DNA of 64,000 nt. Source: Shinella zoogloeoides. GTDB lineage: Bacteria; Pseudomonadota; Alphaproteobacteria; Rhizobiales; Rhizobiaceae. Each line of letters opens with the position of its first letter. The stretch's first letter is position 1. Below are positions 55,760 to 64,000 of this stretch, one piece after another. Below the pieces are notes generated by a model that saw only the letters and a list, made by a program, of their open reading frames with translations, was not told the DNA's origin and searched no databases. The stretch covers positions 124,001 to 188,000 of the forward strand of contig NZ_QNUJ01000007.1 in assembly GCF_003574625.1 (NCBI RefSeq). Direction: 5' to 3'. A program made the position numbers and the translations under genes.

Positions 55760-55889
55760 GCCGTTTCTCCTCAAATCGTTTGCCGCGTTATGCGAATTGC
55801 CTGCGGATGGCGCAAGCCCCGGCAAGAAACGGGTTGAAACCGGCCGGGCAAAGCCCGATCTTGTGACAAGACGGGAACGGGAGCCGAAA

Positions 55890-56459
55890 ATGACCGGCAA
55901 GACCCAGTATCATATCTTCGAAACGGCGAGCGGACCCTGCGGCATCGCCTGGACGGCGGCGGGTGTCGTGCGCTTCCAGTTGCCCGGTGAGGACGCCGCC
56001 AAGACGCAGCGCCTGCTGCTGCGCCGTCTCGAAAATGCCGAGGCCGCCGAGCCTGCCGAGCCGCCGCCGGCCATCGCCCGCGCCATCGAAGCCGCGCAGC
56101 GCTATTTCGCCGGCGAGGAAGCGGATTTTACCGACGTGCCGCTCGATCTTGCCGGCCAGAGTGAGTTCTTCCAGGCGATCTACGATGCTGCGCGGCGCGT
56201 GCATTGGGGCGAGACGACGACCTACGGCACGATCGCCCGCGATCTCGGCGCAGGTCCCGAAGGCGCGCGCGAGGTCGGCCAGGCCATGGCGAAGAATCCC
56301 GTCGCCCTCATCATCCCCTGCCACCGGGTGCTGGCTGCCGGAAACAAGGTCGGCGGCTTCTCGGCGCCCGGCGGCGCATCCTCCAAGGTGAAGATGCTGG
56401 CGCTGGAGGGCATTTCCTTCGCCCCGCCGGAGCCGGCGCAGCAGTCGTTCGGGTTTTAG
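55890..56459 (+). CDS. ogt: Methylated-DNA-[protein]-cysteine S-methyltransferase
   Basis: Transfers methyl groups from O6-methylguanine to itself. The 189-residue protein has the N-terminal ribonuclease-like domain and the C-terminal DNA-binding domain with YGTIARDLGAGPEGAREVGQAMAKNP and the acceptor cysteine in IIPCHRVLAAGNKVGGFSAPGG. An AraC/Ada-type domain is absent, so this is an Ogt-like protein. It overlaps the convergent sigma-factor gene by 4 bases. Confidence 0.95.
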   Translation: MTGKTQYHIFETASGPCGIAWTAAGVVRFQLPGEDAAKTQRLLLRRLENAEAAEPAEPPPAIARAIEAAQRYFAGEEADFTDVPLDLAGQSEFFQAIYDAARRVHWGETTTYGTIARDLGAGPEGAREVGQAMAKNPVALIIPCHRVLAAGNKVGGFSAPGGASSKVKMLALEGISFAPPEPAQQSFGF

Positions 56460-57322
56460 GCAGGCTGCGTCAGGCTCGTCAGCTTGTCCGGATTACGGGT
56501 GATGTAGATCGCGGCGATGCGTCCTTCGACGATTTCCACGGCCGTGGTCTGCATGTGCCCGTCGATGCGGCTTACGAAGCCGGGCAGGCCATCGATCACG
56601 GCATGGCCCAGGAATTCCATCCGCGCGCCCAGCTTCCGCGACAGCCCGAGAAAAAGGCGGACCAGCCGGTCGACGCCCTGGATGGCGTTCGGGAAGGTGA
56701 GCACCTTGCCGCCGCCATCCGAGCGCAGCGTCGCGTCCGTCGCCAGCATGGAGCCGAGCGCGTCGGCGTCACCGACGCGGCAGGCCTCGAAGAAGGCGCG
56801 CGTCAGCGCCTCGCCGTCCTCGCGGGGGATTTCATAGCGCGGCTGGTCGATCCGCACATGGGCGCGGGCCCGCGCCGCAAGCTGCCGGGTGGCCGCCGGG
56901 CTGCGCTTCAGCGTTGCCGCAATGTCGTCGAGCGGCTGGTCGAAGACGTCATGCAGCAGGAAAGCGGCGCGCTCCAGCGGCGAAAGCCGTTCCAGCGCCA
57001 TCATGAGCGTGAGGGTGATGTTGTCGGCGCGGGTTTCGTCGTCCGCCGGCTCGATCAGCGGTTCGGGAAGCCATATGCCGGGATAGGTCTCGCGCCGTGC
57101 GCGGGCGGATTTCATCGCGTCGAGGCAGAGACGCGAGACGATGCGGGTCAGCCATGCCGCCGGCTCGGCCACCGCCGCGCGGTCGCTGCGGTGCCAGCGC
57201 AGCCAGGCTTCCTGCACGACATCCTCCGCTTCCGCGTGCGAGCCGAGCATGCGATAGGCAAGGCGCAGCAGCCGCGGCCGCTGCGCCTCGAAGACGTCCG
57301 TTGCCGGGTCGTCACGCCGCAT
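56456..57322 (-). CDS. ECF41-type RNA polymerase sigma factor with SnoaL-like C-terminal domain
   Basis: A 288-residue extracytoplasmic-function sigma factor. The sigma2 region is FEAQRPRLLRLAYRMLGSHAEAEDVVQEA, and sigma4 lies around residues 105-155 (LSPLERAAFLLHDVFDQPLDDIAATL). The linker motif WLPEP (84-88) and the DGGGK motif (202-206) in a SnoaL-like C-terminal domain are the hallmarks of the ECF41 group, in which that domain replaces an anti-sigma factor. The AhpD-like gene overlaps its start by 11 bases, the usual ECF41 partner. Regulated targets probably include that gene. Confidence 0.92.
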   Translation of the reverse strand: MRRDDPATDVFEAQRPRLLRLAYRMLGSHAEAEDVVQEAWLRWHRSDRAAVAEPAAWLTRIVSRLCLDAMKSARARRETYPGIWLPEPLIEPADDETRADNITLTLMMALERLSPLERAAFLLHDVFDQPLDDIAATLKRSPAATRQLAARARAHVRIDQPRYEIPREDGEALTRAFFEACRVGDADALGSMLATDATLRSDGGGKVLTFPNAIQGVDRLVRLFLGLSRKLGARMEFLGHAVIDGLPGFVSRIDGHMQTTAVEIVEGRIAAIYITRNPDKLTSLTQPA

Positions 57323-57773
57323 GGCGCCGGTCGACCGGGTGCTCGGCGCGGAAGCCGACCTGCACGCGGTTCCAGACATTGATCGCGCCGATCGCGACGG
57401 AAAGCCATGCCTGCTCGTCGGGCGTGAAGGCGGCCTCGAGGGCTGCCCAGTCCTCGTCCGGCGCATGCGTTTGCGCCACCAGCGTCAGCGCTTCCGTCCA
57501 GGCCAACGCTGCCCGTTCCCGCTCGCTATAGAGGGAAGAGTCGCGCCAGCCGGCCAGCAGATGGAGCCGCATCTGGTCTTCGCCGTCCTTCAGGGCCTCG
57601 CCGACATGCATATGGATGCAATAGGCGCAGCCGTTGATCTGCGAGGCACGCACCTTGACGAGATGCAGCAGGCTCGCCTCCAGCGGGCTGGCCTTGAGAG
57701 CGGCTTCCAGCGCGTACATCGCCTTGAAGGCAGGTTCGGCGCGTTTGAAATAATCGGTCATGCGAGCGGACAT
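57312..57773 (-). CDS. Carboxymuconolactone decarboxylase/AhpD family protein
   Basis: A 153-residue all-helical protein with the AhpD-type redox motif C49-AY-C52 and H56 (INGCAYCIHMH). It begins MSARMTDYFKRAEPAF and is encoded just upstream of, and overlapping by 11 bases, the ECF41 sigma factor gene. Members of this group are peroxidase-like or of unknown substrate. Co-occurrence with ECF41 sigma factors is a known gene-neighbourhood feature, so it is probably a target or sensor partner. Confidence 0.9.
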   Translation of the reverse strand: MSARMTDYFKRAEPAFKAMYALEAALKASPLEASLLHLVKVRASQINGCAYCIHMHVGEALKDGEDQMRLHLLAGWRDSSLYSERERAALAWTEALTLVAQTHAPDEDWAALEAAFTPDEQAWLSVAIGAINVWNRVQVGFRAEHPVDRRHAA

Positions 57774-57910
57774 TCCAGTCTCCTTTTCGATCCTACACCG
57801 CCATGACGATGCAGGAAGGCAGGATGTGACATGGTGTTGCGGATTTTTTACATCCATGGCCACTCGCGCAAGCCGGCGCCGTTGCTTGAGGGGGAAATCG
57901 AGATCAAGAA

Positions 57911-57940
57911 GGGCGGGGCAGCCCGAGGATTGCCCCGCCC
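57911..57940 (-). terminator. Probable terminator of the CmlA/FloR-like exporter gene
   Basis: Perfect 10-bp arms GGGCGGGGCA and TGCCCCGCCC, 7 bases beyond the exporter's stop codon. On the minus strand the stem is followed by TTCTTGAT, a weak U-tract. Confidence 0.65.
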
Positions 57941-57946
57941 GGATCT

Positions 57947-59146
57947 TCAGTCGTGCAGCGAGCGCCTTGTCAGGCGGGCAAGCATGAGCAGGGTGGCCGC
58001 CGCCATCAAGGCCGCATAGCCCGCCAGCGGCCAGGCGGTGGTGCCATCGAGCAGCAAGACCGCGGCCGTGCCGGCAATGCCCGTGATCAGGCTCTGCACG
58101 CAGAAATGCAGCGCAACCGCGGTGCCGGCGGCATGGGCGAAGGCCTGCAGCGCGCCATTGGCGGAGACGGATGCCGTCAGCACGATGCCGACCGCCATCA
58201 GCCACATCGGCGGCATGAGGCTCCAGAAGGACGGCCCCAGCAGGTGTTGCCCGAGGACCAGCAAGGCTGCGCCGGAGAGCAGCAGCGCCATGCCGCGCAC
58301 CGTGCAGCCGGCAATGCCCCAGCGCCCGACAAGCCTTTCCGCAAACTGCGCCGTCGCGATCATGACCAGGGCGGCGGTCGCGAAGGCGAGGCTGAAGCCC
58401 AGTTCGGAAAGGCCGGCGCCATCCATCAGGATACGCGGCGCGGTCGAGAAGAAGACGAAGAACGTCCCCATGGCCGCGCTGAAGGCAAGCGTATAGGTCC
58501 AGAAGGCAAGGCTTGCCAGCACGGGACCGAAGGCGCGCTTCTGCGCCATCGCCTCGGCGGGCCGCGTCTCGTGCCATTTCGGCAAGGCCACGAACAGCAT
58601 CGCGATCGCGGGAAGGGCGAGCGCGATGAACAGCGCCTGCCAGCCGAAGGCGCGGGCAATCAGCGCGCCGGCAATCGGCCCGAGGGCGGGAACGAAGGCC
58701 AGCATGGCATTCATCAGACTGTAGATGACGGCGCTTTCCGGCCTGTCGGCATAGACGTCGCGGATCGTGGCGAAGAGCGCCACGAGTGCCGCCGAGGCAC
58801 CGATGGCCTGCACGAGCCGCAACGCCACGAACAGCGGCGCCGAGGTCGTGAGGGCGAGGCCGAGGGAGGCGGCGGCGAAGATCACCACCCCCGCGATCAG
58901 CACCGGCCGGCGGCCGATACGGTCCGAGAGCGGGCCGAACAGCACCTGCCCGACGCCGAGCGCGATCATATAGACCGTCAGGGTGAGCTGCACCACATCC
59001 GGTGTCGTCCGCAGGATCGCGGGCATGGCGGGAACGACCGGCAGGTAGATGTCCATGCCGAGCGAAGCGAGAATGTTGAAGGGAGCCAGCAGCAGCAGCG
59101 CTGCCGGCAGGCTGTAGGTCCACGCGCGTGGATCACGAATACGCAT
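57947..59146 (-). CDS. MFS drug efflux transporter, CmlA/FloR-like
   Basis: A 399-residue 12-helix exporter. It opens LPAALLLLAPFNILASLGMD, continues IYLPVVPAMPAIL, LTLTVYMIALGVGQVLFGPL with motif A SDRIGRRPVLI, then GASAALVALFATIRDVYA, and AMGTFFVFFSTAPRIL with LGFSLAFAT. These stretches line up with the CmlA/FloR chloramphenicol-florfenicol exporters as I recall their sequences. It is chromosomal here, with no cassette or transposon signs. Substrate range is unproven; general Bcr/CflA-type drug export is the fallback description. Confidence 0.85.
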   Translation of the reverse strand: MRIRDPRAWTYSLPAALLLLAPFNILASLGMDIYLPVVPAMPAILRTTPDVVQLTLTVYMIALGVGQVLFGPLSDRIGRRPVLIAGVVIFAAASLGLALTTSAPLFVALRLVQAIGASAALVALFATIRDVYADRPESAVIYSLMNAMLAFVPALGPIAGALIARAFGWQALFIALALPAIAMLFVALPKWHETRPAEAMAQKRAFGPVLASLAFWTYTLAFSAAMGTFFVFFSTAPRILMDGAGLSELGFSLAFATAALVMIATAQFAERLVGRWGIAGCTVRGMALLLSGAALLVLGQHLLGPSFWSLMPPMWLMAVGIVLTASVSANGALQAFAHAAGTAVALHFCVQSLITGIAGTAAVLLLDGTTAWPLAGYAALMAAATLLMLARLTRRSLHD

Positions 59147-59214
59147 GATTGATCATCCGCTGAATGAGAAATCCGGCGGCGTCTGCGCTGTAGTCTGAAA
59201 GGGTTCAGCAGAAC

Positions 59215-59242
59215 GCCGCAACAACAAGGATGTCGTTGCGGC
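59215..59242. terminator. Inverted repeat downstream of guaA
   Basis: Arms GCCGCAAC (59215-59222) and GTTGCGGC (59235-59242) are perfect and lie between the guaA stop and the exporter gene start. It is placed to terminate guaA but lacks a T-run on the minus strand. Confidence 0.4.
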
Positions 59243-59283
59243 TTATTTCACTGCTTTCTTGGATCCCCGCATGCGAGCCCCCG

Positions 59284-60846
59284 TTATTCCCACTCGATCG
59301 TGCCCGGCGGCTTCGACGTCACGTCGTAGACGACGCGGTTGATGCCGCGGACTTCGTTGATGATGCGGGTGGCGGCGCGGCCGAGGAAGTTCATGTCGTA
59401 GTGGTAGAAGTCGGCGGTCATGCCGTCGACGGAGGTGACGGCGCGCAGCGCACAGACGAATTCGTAGGTGCGGCCGTCGCCCATGACGCCGACGGTCTGG
59501 ACGGGCAGCAGCACGGCGAAGGCCTGCCAGATCTTGTCGTAGAGGCCAGCCTTGCGGATCTCGTCGAGATAGATGGCGTCGGCTTCGCGCAGGATCTCCA
59601 GCTTGTCGCGGGTGATGCCGCCCGGGCAGCGGATGGCAAGGCCCGGACCCGGGAAGGGATGGCGGCCGATGAACGAGTCGGGCAGGCCGAGTTCGCGGCC
59701 GAGCACGCGCACCTCGTCCTTGAAGAGCTCGCGCAGCGGCTCGACGAGCTTCATGTTCATGCGCTCGGGAAGGCCGCCGACATTGTGGTGCGACTTGATC
59801 GTGACCGAGGGGCCGCCGGTGAAGGAGACGCTTTCGATGACATCAGGATAGAGCGTGCCCTGCGCGAGGAATTCCGCGCCGCCGAGCTTGCCGGCCTCTT
59901 CCTCGAAGACCTCGATGAACAGGCGGCCGATGATCTTGCGCTTGGTTTCCGGGTCGGAGACGCCTTCCAGCTCGCCGACGAAGCGGTCGACGGCGTCGAC
60001 ATGGATGAGGTGCAGGTTGTAGTGCTCGCGGAACATGGCGACGACGTCGGCCGCCTCGTTCTTGCGCATCAGGCCATGGTCGACGAGGATGCAGGTGAGC
60101 TGCGCGCCGACCGCCTCATGGATGAGGAGGGCCGCGACGGATGAGTCGACGCCGCCCGAAAGGGCGCAGATGACGCGCTTGTCGCCGACCTGCTCGCGGA
60201 TCGCTTCCACCGCGCGGGCGCGGTAGGCGGACATCGACCAGTCGCCCTTGATGCCGGCGATCTTGTGCACGAAGTTCGACAGCAGCTTGGCGCCGTCGGG
60301 CGTGTGCACCACTTCCGGGTGGAACATGGTCGTGTAGTAGCGCTTCGCCTCGTTGACGCAGATGGCGAAGGGGGCGTTTTCGGAAACGCCGATGATCTCG
60401 AAGCCTTCAGGGGCGACGGTGACGCGATCGCCGTGGCTCATCCAGACCGGATATTTCTTGCCGACTTCCCAGAAGCCTTCGAAGAGTGGGCTTTCCTTGA
60501 GGATTTCCACGTCGGCGCGGCCGAATTCGCGGGCATGGCCGCCCTCGACGGTGCCGCCGAGCTGGGTGGCGAGCGTCTGCTGGCCGTAGCAGATGCCGAG
60601 GATCGGCAGGCCGGAATCGAAGACGACCTGCGGTGCGCGGGGGCTGCCCTGGTCGAGAACGGAAGCGGGGCCGCCGGAGAAGATGACCGCCTTCGGCTTC
60701 ATGCGGTGGAAGGCTTCCTCCGCCGACTGGAAGGGGATGATCTCGCAATAGACGCCTGCTTCGCGCACGCGCCGCCCGATGAGCTGGGTCACCTGGCTGC
60801 CGAAATCGATGATGAGAACGCTGTCGGGATGGGCTGTCTGGGTCAT
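59284..60846 (-). CDS. guaA: GMP synthase (glutamine-hydrolysing)
   Basis: Converts XMP to GMP. The 520-residue protein has an N-terminal class I glutamine amidotransferase domain with the nucleophile in [17 protein letters not shown] near residue 83, an ATP-pyrophosphatase domain with the PP-loop [14 protein letters not shown] near residue 230, and the C-terminal dimerisation domain ending [26 protein letters not shown] and FPGPGLAIR are also typical. Length equals E. coli GuaA. Confidence 0.97.
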   Translation of the reverse strand: MTQTAHPDSVLIIDFGSQVTQLIGRRVREAGVYCEIIPFQSAEEAFHRMKPKAVIFSGGPASVLDQGSPRAPQVVFDSGLPILGICYGQQTLATQLGGTVEGGHAREFGRADVEILKESPLFEGFWEVGKKYPVWMSHGDRVTVAPEGFEIIGVSENAPFAICVNEAKRYYTTMFHPEVVHTPDGAKLLSNFVHKIAGIKGDWSMSAYRARAVEAIREQVGDKRVICALSGGVDSSVAALLIHEAVGAQLTCILVDHGLMRKNEAADVVAMFREHYNLHLIHVDAVDRFVGELEGVSDPETKRKIIGRLFIEVFEEEAGKLGGAEFLAQGTLYPDVIESVSFTGGPSVTIKSHHNVGGLPERMNMKLVEPLRELFKDEVRVLGRELGLPDSFIGRHPFPGPGLAIRCPGGITRDKLEILREADAIYLDEIRKAGLYDKIWQAFAVLLPVQTVGVMGDGRTYEFVCALRAVTSVDGMTADFYHYDMNFLGRAATRIINEVRGINRVVYDVTSKPPGTIEWE

Positions 60847-60900
60847 GGCGAGCCTTTAAAGAATATCCTTGCGGCGTGCAACGGGGAAAAAGCCGGTTTC

Positions 60901-61545
60901 TCAGCCTTTGAGCACGAGCGTGCCGTCGGCGGCAGCGGTTTCCAGCCTGTCGACGGCGGCGGCGAGCCTTTCGTCGATCACGTGCAGGTATTCCGTCCAG
61001 TCGCCGATATGGGTGAGCTCGGCCTTGCCGTCGGAAATGCCGCGAAGCGCGACGAGCCGGACGCCGAAGGCCTGGCAGGCGCGCAGCTCCGCATAGGTCT
61101 CCATCTCCACCATGTCCGCGTCGATGGCGGCATAGGCGGGGCCGGAAACCACGTTGGCGCCCGTCGAAAGCCGGGCTTCCGGCAGGCCCGGCACATGCAC
61201 GGTCAGCGGGACCTCCGCCGGCAGGTCGAGGAAGGGCGTCGCGCCGCGTGTGAAGCCGAGGGGCGAGGCATCCATGTCGCGGTAGGAAACGGAGGTGGCC
61301 TGGTAGACGCCGGCCTGCTCCAGCACCGCCGAGCCGGCCGAGCCGAGCGAGACGACGAGGTCGGGCAGGTTCCCCTCCGCCTCCAGGTGGCAGAGGGCGA
61401 GCGTCAGCTGCACGGCGGCCTCGACGGGGCCGACGCCGGTCATCAATGGCGTCATGCGAGCCCTGAGATGCGGGCCGTATTCGGCGTCGACGGCCATGAC
61501 ATAGAGGATGCGGTAGCGGCCGGCGGTCTTGAGGACGAAGCTCAT
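60901..61545 (-). CDS. 5'-Methylthioadenosine/S-adenosylhomocysteine nucleosidase-like phosphorylase-superfamily protein
   Basis: A 214-residue purine nucleosidase-fold protein. It has an early acidic residue in YVMAVDAEYGPHL, TGVGPVEAAVQLTLAL, VSLGSAGSA, the ribose-binding VEMETYAELRAC and the catalytic aspartate in LRGISDGKAEL. These mark an MTA/SAH nucleosidase-like enzyme. The N-terminus is shorter than the classic form. Its start codon overlaps the stop of the thioesterase gene (ATGA), so the two are one operon. Confidence 0.85.
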   Translation of the reverse strand: MSFVLKTAGRYRILYVMAVDAEYGPHLRARMTPLMTGVGPVEAAVQLTLALCHLEAEGNLPDLVVSLGSAGSAVLEQAGVYQATSVSYRDMDASPLGFTRGATPFLDLPAEVPLTVHVPGLPEARLSTGANVVSGPAYAAIDADMVEMETYAELRACQAFGVRLVALRGISDGKAELTHIGDWTEYLHVIDERLAAAVDRLETAAADGTLVLKG

Positions 61546-61991
61546 TCGGTAATGTCCTCCCGCCCGCGCATCACCATCATCGTGCCGGTCATCGACGCGA
61601 TCAGCTTGGCCGGCCCGTCTGTCAGGGCATAGCCGCGCCCGTCGGCGACGATGATGTTGCTGCCCGGCTTGGTGACCTCGCCGCGGAACAGGAAGCGCTC
61701 GCCCCGCCCCGGCGACAGGAGGTTGACCTTGAACTCGATGGTGAGGATCGAGGCATCAGCATCGATGACGGTATAGGCGGCATAGCCGCAGGCCGTGTCG
61801 AGCGCGGCGGAAATGATGCCGGCATGCAGGAAGCCGTGCTGCTGCGTCAGTTTCTCGTCGAAGGGCAGCTCGATTTCCACCGTGCCGTGGGAAATGCGGG
61901 TGAGCTCGGCGCCGATCAGCCGCATGGCGGCCTGCCGTTCGAAACTTCTCGAGACGCGGTCGGCAAAACCCGACGGAGGAAAGCCTGTCAT
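61542..61991 (-). CDS. PaaI family hotdog-fold thioesterase
   Basis: A 149-residue hotdog protein. The helix QQHGFLHAGIISAALDTACGYAA contains the H-G-G/A catalytic region of PaaI thioesterases, and LTIEFKVNLLSPGRGERFLFRGEV forms the core strands. It is translationally coupled (ATGA) to the nucleosidase gene downstream. The acyl-CoA substrate is unknown. The start at 61991 gives the normal family length. Confidence 0.88.
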   Translation of the reverse strand: MTGFPPSGFADRVSRSFERQAAMRLIGAELTRISHGTVEIELPFDEKLTQQHGFLHAGIISAALDTACGYAAYTVIDADASILTIEFKVNLLSPGRGERFLFRGEVTKPGSNIIVADGRGYALTDGPAKLIASMTGTMMVMRGREDITE

Positions 61992-62085
61992 GACCCCACT
62001 ATCGCCGGAACGCCGGCCCTGAACCGAAGGTGGCCGAGGTTTGCACGGCGCATGCTGCACTGCAAGCGCCGGGCGGCGATATCCC

Positions 62086-62541
62086 TCAGTTGAGGACGAG
62101 AATCGCGCCGTTGAGCGCCGTCGCGAAGAGGACCCAGGCGAGATAGGGCAGGAAGGCGAGGGCCGACGGGCGGTCCTGCCGCCAGGATGCGGCGATGAAG
62201 CCGGCGACGGCGATATCGAGGGCGAGGATGACGATCATCGCCGATGCCGGATCCTGAAAGCCGAAGAATACCGGGGTCCAGGCGAAGTTGAGGACGAGCT
62301 GCGCGAACCAGAACCGCATGGCCGGGGACCGGCGGAACGTCAGCCAGGTGCGGGCGCCCACCACGCCGATGACCAGGTAGAGGATGCTCCAGACCGGCGC
62401 GAACAGCCAGTTGGGCGGGTTGAAGAAGGGCTTGGCAAGCGAGGCATACCAGCCGCCGGGAACCGTGTTGGCGCCGATGACGAGGCCGCCGCCGAGAACG
62501 AGGATGATGAAGGCGAGATAGACGAGGGGTTTGTTGCTCAT
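62086..62541 (-). CDS. tspO: TspO/MBR family tryptophan-rich sensory protein
   Basis: A 151-residue membrane protein with five helices. Aromatic-rich loops such as GGWYASLAKPFFNPPNWLFAPVWSILYL are diagnostic, as are FWFAQLVLNFAWTPVFFGFQ and the C-terminal LPYLAWVLFATALNGAI. Bacterial TspO binds porphyrins and influences their levels and stress responses. Rhizobial versions are known. It is not visibly linked to tetrapyrrole genes here. Confidence 0.92.
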   Translation of the reverse strand: MSNKPLVYLAFIILVLGGGLVIGANTVPGGWYASLAKPFFNPPNWLFAPVWSILYLVIGVVGARTWLTFRRSPAMRFWFAQLVLNFAWTPVFFGFQDPASAMIVILALDIAVAGFIAASWRQDRPSALAFLPYLAWVLFATALNGAILVLN

Positions 62542-62585
62542 GCCCCCAGAGCTAGTGCGCGCCGTGCCTTCGTCCAGAGCGGCAG

Positions 62586-63689
62586 TCAGCGCTGTGGCAT
62601 CAGCCCGGCGATGTGCTGGTCCCAGGCGACATCCTCGCGCCGGCCGGCAAAATGGCCGTCATAGGAGGAGACGGCAAAGCCGTGCGGCGCGGCGGCGATG
62701 CCGGCGGCATCCGCGACCGCCTCGTCCCTGACGACGCGGCGGGTCTTGGCGTCCAGCACGACGAAGCGCCCGCCGTTCGGCGAGGTGAGGCCGACGAGCC
62801 CCTCGCGCCGGTTGACGGCGATGGCGCCGACATAGTTGGCAAGGCCGATCGTGGTTTCTTCCGGAAGGTCGATGAAGGCGAGGTCCTCGCCCCTGCCGAA
62901 ATGGCCGACGAGCGGCGGCAGGTCGTTGCGCGGCCCCTCGTACTGGCAGGCGAACCAGATGCGGCCCTTGTCGTCGAGGTCGATATGGCGTGTGGAGAGC
63001 TGGCGCAACTTCTCCGGCAGCGCGTGGCGCTCGACAAGTGCTCCCGTCGCCGCGTCGATCAAGGCGAGCGAGGGCTCCATATGGTCGAGATTGAGCTTGG
63101 TACGGCCGAAATCCGGATGGGTCTCGATGCCGCCGTTCGCCGCGATCAGGAACCTCCCGTCGTCGCTGACGGAAAGGTCGTGCGTGCCGATGCCGTAGGT
63201 CGAATATTCGCCGATGCGGCGGTAGCCATCGCGGGCGTCGTAGAGGCCGATGACGCCGCGATTGGCGTCGAAGTCGTTCTCGCTGGCATAGAGCAGCCTG
63301 CCGTCCGGCGAGAAGCAGCCATGGCCGAAGAAATGGCGCTCCTGCGCGGCCGCGATGGTGCGCGGCTCCGCCTGGCCGCTCCGGTCGATGACGAGCGCGA
63401 AGGTGCCGGGACGGCGGGCGAAGGCGACGAGATGGTTCGTCGCGGGCGAAAAGGCCATGCCGTGGCTGCGGGCGGGAAGCGCCGTGCGGTCGATCACCGT
63501 CCCGTCCTCGGCCAGCACCGCGATGCCGAAGCGGCCGTCGCGGTCCATGTAGCCGGAGGCGAAGACGGCGTCGGTGCGCGCGAGCGCGAAGGCCGGGCCG
63601 GCGCCGAGCGACGCCACGAAGGCCGTGCCCGCCATGCGCAGGAAGGCACGGCGGTCGAGCGCGGCGCTGGGCAGGCCCATAGCTTCCAT
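62586..63689 (-). CDS. DUF1513 family protein with Tat signal
   Basis: A 367-residue exported protein. The N-terminal DRRAFLRMAGTAFVASLGAG has the twin-arginine motif, and the rest is a beta-propeller-like domain with repeats such as HGCFSPDGRLLYASENDFD, GIGTHDLSVSDDGRFLIAANGG and HIDLDDKGRIWFACQYEG. Its start overlaps the stop of the imelysin-family gene upstream by 4 bases (ATGA), so the two are one operon. In related genomes DUF1513 genes sit with imelysins and a di-haem peroxidase in putative iron uptake loci. Confidence 0.88.
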   Translation of the reverse strand: MEAMGLPSAALDRRAFLRMAGTAFVASLGAGPAFALARTDAVFASGYMDRDGRFGIAVLAEDGTVIDRTALPARSHGMAFSPATNHLVAFARRPGTFALVIDRSGQAEPRTIAAAQERHFFGHGCFSPDGRLLYASENDFDANRGVIGLYDARDGYRRIGEYSTYGIGTHDLSVSDDGRFLIAANGGIETHPDFGRTKLNLDHMEPSLALIDAATGALVERHALPEKLRQLSTRHIDLDDKGRIWFACQYEGPRNDLPPLVGHFGRGEDLAFIDLPEETTIGLANYVGAIAVNRREGLVGLTSPNGGRFVVLDAKTRRVVRDEAVADAAGIAAAPHGFAVSSYDGHFAGRREDVAWDQHIAGLMPQR

Positions 63690-64000
63690 CAGTCGCCGTC
63701 CGCGAAAGAGAAGCCGGCGCCGAGGCCGATCGCGCCGCCGAAATCGCCGTTGAGCGCCAGGATCAGGTCGCGGGTATTGGTGAGGAGGAAGCCGATCTTC
63801 TTCTCGTCCGCCGGCGTGGAGACAGCCCTCTCGATGTCTGGGTCGACGGTCTGTGCGACGCCGCGTAGTGCCTTCATCGCGAAATCGACATTGCCGCTGA
63901 GCGACGTGCGGCCGGGATCGACGAATTCGGCGATGCCGGACCGGTCGAAGAGCGTCTGCAGGCCCTCGAGATTGGCGTCGATCGAGGTCCAGGTGTTGCC
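63689..64000 (-). CDS. Imelysin family protein, truncated by window edge
   Basis: The C-terminal 103 residues of a larger protein whose start lies beyond base 64000. Segments such as NTWTSIDANLEGLQTLFDRSG, IAEFVDPGRTSLSGNVDFAM and FLLTNTRDLILALNGDFGGAIGL match the C-terminal region of imelysin (peptidase M75) family proteins linked to iron acquisition. It is coupled to the DUF1513 gene downstream. The full length and signal peptide cannot be seen. Confidence 0.8.
   Translation of the reverse strand, partial: GNTWTSIDANLEGLQTLFDRSGIAEFVDPGRTSLSGNVDFAMKALRGVAQTVDPDIERAVSTPADEKKIGFLLTNTRDLILALNGDFGGAIGLGAGFSFADGD

Noticed and set aside
57312-59123. A 603-codon frame seeming to fuse an exporter-like region with the AhpD-like protein
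   Set aside because: Upstream of 57773 the frame reads through the exporter gene in the wrong frame. The AhpD-like protein has its own start codon, and the exporter is complete in another frame.

Overview
The window is a gene-dense, GC-rich chromosomal segment from an alphaproteobacterium. Gene content points to the Rhizobiaceae (an Ensifer, Shinella, Rhizobium or Agrobacterium relative), although no rRNA is present to settle the genus. The main indicators are a BMP-type nucleoside ABC transporter beside deoA-deoC-cdd, a Sinorhizobium-like hydroxyproline (hyp) catabolic cluster, a Caulobacter-type cpa/tad pilus locus, and a palindromic intergenic repeat of the rhizobial kind near 995-1095. 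Both ends cut through genes: gdhA at the left and an imelysin-family gene at the right.

Layout. 1-7.4 kb: NADP-type glutamate dehydrogenase, two Rnk/GreA-C-type proteins, beta-carbonic anhydrase, a DUF488 protein, a Cys/Met-metabolism PLP enzyme, 5-formyl-THF cyclo-ligase, and a CynX/NimT-type exporter paired with its GntR regulator. 7.6-9.5 kb: a proline-racemase-family enzyme (probable hydroxyproline epimerase) divergent from a second GntR regulator. 9.6-18.5 kb: a retropepsin-like protease, then a long minus-strand nucleoside uptake and salvage block (deoA, deoC, purine nucleoside phosphorylase, cdd, two permeases, ATPase, substrate-binding protein), with slyX on the opposite strand inside it. 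18.7-21.3 kb: msrA, a small membrane protein, tRNA-Ser(GGA) and UDP-glucose dehydrogenase. 21.3-32.1 kb: the hydroxyproline cluster (AcnX dehydratase, FAD amine oxidase, amino-acid ABC transporter, semialdehyde dehydrogenase, pyrroline reductase, DapA-like deaminase, GntR regulator). 32.3-35.2 kb: upp, adenosine deaminase and deoB, which return to nucleoside salvage. 35.3-47.1 kb: Flp/Tad pilus genes. 47.2-64 kb: mixed housekeeping and stress genes, including an aminopeptidase, an NlpC/P60 hydrolase, an aminotransferase, cardiolipin synthase, an M14-like deacylase, ogt, an ECF41-type sigma factor with its AhpD-like partner, a CmlA/FloR-like exporter, guaA, tspO, and a DUF1513/imelysin pair.

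How the parts work together. The hyp genes supply every step from trans-4-hydroxyproline to alpha-ketoglutarate except the epimerase, which appears to lie about 14 kb away under its own GntR regulator. AcnX plus the Ldh-family reductase would add a cis-3-hydroxyproline-to-proline branch. The nucleoside genes form an import, phosphorolysis and pentose-phosphate route that ends in DeoB and DeoC. The pilus locus has pilin, prepilin peptidase, secretin, ATPases, platform proteins and TadE-like minor pilins.

I saw no CRISPR array, insertion sequence, prophage or integrase, and no gene set I would call a wholly new system. The most interesting items are regulatory palindromes, the split hydroxyproline pathway with a Ser/Cys racemase-family active site, and the ECF41 pair.
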